This document shows positions 5,766 through 7,760 of a stretch of DNA of 7,760 nucleotides, piece by piece. Both the position numbers and the translations under genes were made by a program. The DNA comes from an uncultured Clostridia bacterium (lineage in GTDB: Bacteria; Bacillota; Clostridia; Christensenellales; Borkfalkiaceae). The stretch is taken from contig CAMNIW010000057.1 in assembly GCA_946540675.1 (NCBI GenBank), forward strand, positions 1 to 7,760. The letters are read 5' to 3'. A model generated the notes under the pieces. The model ran no database searches. It was not told where the DNA came from and saw nothing but the letters and a program-made list of their open reading frames with translations. Each line of letters opens with the position of its first letter. The stretch's first letter is position 1.

Positions 5766-7760
5766 CGTTCCTTTGCCGCTTTCTCTATCGCTTTGCTCTT
5801 CGTCGAGATTAGGCTTTGCCGCGGGCTTGTCGTAGGGGTTTTCGGAAACGTATTCTTCTCCGAAATAATCCCTTATTTCCACGTCCGTAACGTCCGAAAC
5901 CGTCAGCGAGACGTCTTTATATTTTCCGCCGCCCCACCAGGAATGAAGAGCGTATCTCGTGAGCCGGGATTTTCCCGAATATACGACCGAACCGTACAAA
6001 GATCCGTCCACGTAATATCCGATTTTTCCCGAAGCCCTGTCTACGCGGAATTTGAGTCTGAGTTCCTTTTCCGCGTCGTCAGGATTGTTTTTCGGGTCGA
6101 AGTCGGGAATATTCATTATTTTGCCGCTTGCCGAAAGCCCGAAGTCCGCCGCTCCCGACGCGGGCACCGCACACACGTACAACCGTCCGTCGTACATAAC
6201 GCGCATATCGAGCGAGACCCCCGATTCCGTCATCAGCGAAATGCCTATCCCGTAATAATTCAAGGGCTCGTTTCCGAAAGTAAGGTCGGTTACGGTGGCG
6301 GAATATTCCCACGCCGCTTCCGAAGGACGTATCTTTCTTCCGTCGGACAAAGTCAAAGACTTATATACGGGTATTCCGGCGAAAGCCTTGGTGTAGTTGC
6401 GCTTGTCGGCGATAAGGCTTGCCGTGTTGCTCTGCCCGTCGTATGAGAAAACGTCGTTTTTTTGTCCGCCGTCGAACACTTCGTATTTCGGCGGAAGTTC
6501 TACTTCCGAAACGTACATCATACGCAACGAAAAATCACCGTATTTCCCGCCGCCGTAATAAGAGTGCAGTCCGAACTGATCGAGTTCCGCTTTCCCGATA
6601 TATTCCACCGTTCCGTACTGTATTCCGTTGACGAAATAGGATATCTTTCCGTTTTTCCTGTCTACAACGTATTTAAGCCCGATCGTTTTATTTACGTCGT
6701 CCGCGTTTACGGAAGGCGCGAAATTGTATATATTATAGTTTTTGCCGTATTGACCGAGCCCGAAAAGATTAGGCGACGACGACGCTACGTTAAGTCGCCC
6801 GTCGTACATTATACGCATATTGAGCGTTACGCCGTCGCTCGTCATAAGCATAAGTCCCGTGCCGTAATAATTTTCCGGTACGTCTTTATCTTTTCCGTTC
6901 ACGTAGTTAAAGGCGGTGAAGGTCGCTTCGTATTCCCATACCACGTCGCCCGCGGTCGTCTTCGTTCCGTCGGTAAGAGTTACCGACCTGTATTCGGGGA
7001 TATTCCCGAACGGCTTGTTCGTCTCCGCTCCCGTCGCCGTAAATTCGGCGGAATTTGTCTTCGCGCTGTATCCGAACGGATTGTTTACCTGATTCCCGTC
7101 GAATACGCTGTACGAAGGCGGCGGAGGGGGCAATACCCAGCCCGTCGCGCCGTACACTTTGTACGAAGCGTCCGATATCTTTGCCGTGTTTTCCGACGCG
7201 ACCAAACCGAAAACGAGATGTTCTTCGCTCTCGTATATCATCGACCCCATCTCTTCGCCGTTCACGGTAAAGATTATTTGTCCGTTTTCTTCTCCCTTTT
7301 TCGGCGTGACCTTTACCGAAATCGTCGTAACCGAAGCAAGGAGTTCCTTACCTATACGGTAATTGCCGCGCTGACTTCCGCTCACGAACGGCGACTCGTC
7401 GTCGGTACCGAGCGCGAGCCAGGAAGAGTACCCGTATTGAAGTTGTCCCTGTACCCTGTACGCCAAAGAATACTTGCCCGACGTCAGTTGAACGCCGAGA
7501 ATGTTGCTTTGCGAGCCGAGCGTTCCGATATCGGAATAGGTGACGGAAAACTCCGCGGTACATTCGTTAAACGGCTTTTCCCCGTCGGGGGTCATGACGT
7601 TTTCGTATTGCACGCAAGAAAAATTGCGGTTTATCCATTTCGTGGTCGCCGCCTTTACGACGCCTTTTTTCTGCGTCGTATCGTAAGTGAGCCTTCCCCC
7701 GGAATCGTCGTCGAACACCGCCCCTTCGAGCAGGTCGAACCATACGGGATCTCCGTCCGC
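5664..7760 (-). CDS. Surface protein with tandem concanavalin A/LamG-like domains and C-terminal membrane anchor (5' partial)
   Basis: The frame is open from the right edge (first codon 7760-7758) to a TGA at 5664-5666: 698 codons seen, with the start outside the window. Numbering from the edge, residues 1-204 look like a divergent beta-sandwich domain (IIFTVNGEEMGSM near its end). A five-proline linker follows (211-215), then two clearly homologous domains of about 206-208 residues (217-424 and 426-631). Both carry NYYG(T/I)G, MYDGRL, a G-K-I-x-Y-(F/Y)-V-(N/D)-G strand pair and GGGKY near the end. A charged tail (632-664) leads to Cys667-Ser-Gly-Gly, a hydrophobic helix (about 675-691) and RKKKGED. 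This suggests an exported, membrane-anchored protein. The domains resemble jelly-roll folds that often bind glycans, but no catalytic residues are recognisable in the visible part; an enzyme domain could lie further upstream. I infer a glycan-binding role from the adjacent importer genes. Confidence 0.87.
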   Translation of the reverse strand, partial: ADGDPVWFDLLEGAVFDDDSGGRLTYDTTQKKGVVKAATTKWINRNFSCVQYENVMTPDGEKPFNECTAEFSVTYSDIGTLGSQSNILGVQLTSGKYSLAYRVQGQLQYGYSSWLALGTDDESPFVSGSQRGNYRIGKELLASVTTISVKVTPKKGEENGQIIFTVNGEEMGSMIYESEEHLVFGLVASENTAKISDASYKVYGATGWVLPPPPPSYSVFDGNQVNNPFGYSAKTNSAEFTATGAETNKPFGNIPEYRSVTLTDGTKTTAGDVVWEYEATFTAFNYVNGKDKDVPENYYGTGLMLMTSDGVTLNMRIMYDGRLNVASSSPNLFGLGQYGKNYNIYNFAPSVNADDVNKTIGLKYVVDRKNGKISYFVNGIQYGTVEYIGKAELDQFGLHSYYGGGKYGDFSLRMMYVSEVELPPKYEVFDGGQKNDVFSYDGQSNTASLIADKRNYTKAFAGIPVYKSLTLSDGRKIRPSEAAWEYSATVTDLTFGNEPLNYYGIGISLMTESGVSLDMRVMYDGRLYVCAVPASGAADFGLSASGKIMNIPDFDPKNNPDDAEKELRLKFRVDRASGKIGYYVDGSLYGSVVYSGKSRLTRYALHSWWGGGKYKDVSLTVSDVTDVEIRDYFGEEYVSENPYDKPAAKPNLDEEQSDRESGKGTSCSGGISAESTLGTLFIAAAAAISITRKKKGED
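5672..5678 (-). promoter_or_regulatory. Ribosome binding site of the solute-binding protein gene, inside the upstream gene's last codons
   Basis: AAAGGAG lies 9 bases before the ATG at 5662. The same bases encode part of the final Lys-Gly-Glu-Asp of the surface protein, whose TGA stop sits 1 base before the ATG. This is the strongest ribosome binding site in the cluster, which fits the need for an excess of binding protein over permeases. Confidence 0.88.
5868..6485 (-). repeat. Tandem domain repeat, copy 2 (third beta-sandwich domain of the surface protein)
   Basis: This stretch encodes the second homologous unit, about 206 residues, starting YEVFDGGQ directly after copy 1 with almost no linker and ending LHSWWGGGKYKDVSLT plus a VTDVEI strand. 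The pair of aromatic residues after HS is Trp-Trp here and Tyr-Tyr in copy 1, a conservative change at a place that could face a sugar, though this is only inference. Confidence 0.88.
6489..7112 (-). repeat. Tandem domain repeat, copy 1 (second beta-sandwich domain of the surface protein)
   Basis: This stretch encodes the first of two adjacent homologous domains of about 208 residues. It begins YSVFDGNQ and ends LHSYYGGGKYGDFSLR followed by a short VSEVEL strand. Shared landmarks with the next copy are FDGxQ, WEY near residue 60 of the unit, NYYGxG, LMT, MRxMYDGRL, VDR and LHS(Y/W)(Y/W)GGGKY. It keeps a longer loop than copy 2 just before NYYG (VNGKDKDVPE). DNA identity is only partial, for example around the MYDGRL codons, so the duplication is not recent. 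Confidence 0.88.
7116..7130 (-). other. Five-proline interdomain linker in the surface protein
   Basis: Five consecutive proline codons (CCC CCT CCG CCG CCT) separate the divergent first domain from the tandem pair. Mixed codon use shows that this is a selected proline run and not a simple DNA repeat. Such linkers usually act as stiff spacers between extracellular domains. Confidence 0.85.

Noticed and set aside
5664..5860. LPXTG-type sortase signal at the end of the surface protein
   Set aside because: The tail has the helix and basic end, but no LPXTG or near variant before it; only Cys-Ser-Gly-Gly is present.
4595..6446. Several plus-strand open frames of 250-290 codons opposite the binding protein and the surface protein
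   Set aside because: They are antisense to clearly coding sequence, have Arg-rich low-complexity translations, and match no family I recognise.
7701..7718. GTG at 7718 as the start of the surface protein
   Set aside because: The frame stays open to the right edge with protein-like sequence (WFDLLEGAVFDDD). The nearest AAGGGG is only 2 bases from the GTG, too close to serve as a ribosome binding site, and no signal peptide follows although the protein is clearly exported.
1..7760. CRISPR arrays, tRNA or rRNA genes, insertion sequences, attachment sites
   Set aside because: The window is almost entirely filled by five protein genes. No short regular repeats, transposase-like frames, inverted terminal repeats or RNA-gene motifs were seen.

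Overview
The window is a single gene cluster in which every gene lies on the minus strand, so it reads from right to left. It has no non-coding stretch longer than 24 bases. From upstream to downstream it holds: (1) the 3' part of a large surface protein with tandem concanavalin A/LamG-like domains and a C-terminal membrane anchor (5664-7760, 5' end outside the window); (2) a lipoprotein solute-binding protein (4268-5662); (3) a MalF-type permease (3356-4243); (4) a MalG-type permease (2487-3359); (5) a long lipoprotein of the alpha-amylase family GH13 with a CBM34-like N-terminal domain and a C-terminal jelly-roll domain (1-2485, 3' end outside the window). The last gene is the largest in the window and reads without a stop to the left edge.

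The genes look like one operon. The surface protein and the binding protein are 1 base apart, with the ribosome binding site inside the last codons of the upstream gene. The two permeases overlap in an ATGA. The GH13 gene starts a few bases after the second permease stops, and only the binding protein and first permease have a gap (24 bases). No promoter or terminator is visible, so the operon continues past both edges.

Taken together this reads as a surface alpha-glucan (starch, pullulan or glycogen-derived) capture, cleavage and import locus. An anchored binding protein may hold the glycan, a tethered GH13 enzyme may cut it outside the cell, and a CUT1-type ABC importer would take up the oligosaccharides. 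No ATPase is encoded here, so a shared MsmX-type ATPase elsewhere would be needed. The substrate is inferred from the GH13 family and gene order, not shown by the transporter sequence.

The organism is probably a Gram-positive gut-type Bacillota (Clostridia), judged from lipoprotein signals, GGAG-type ribosome binding sites, an MsmEFG-like operon layout, and a Cys/Gly plus hydrophobic plus basic C-terminal tail on the surface protein. TGA acts as a stop. This placement is an inference and the genus cannot be named.

The most unusual point is the GH13 protein. Its nucleophile, acid/base and third acidic residue are intact, but the usual Asn-His of conserved region I is Gln-Tyr. It also combines a neopullulanase-like layout with a lipoprotein signal and an added lectin-like C-terminal domain.
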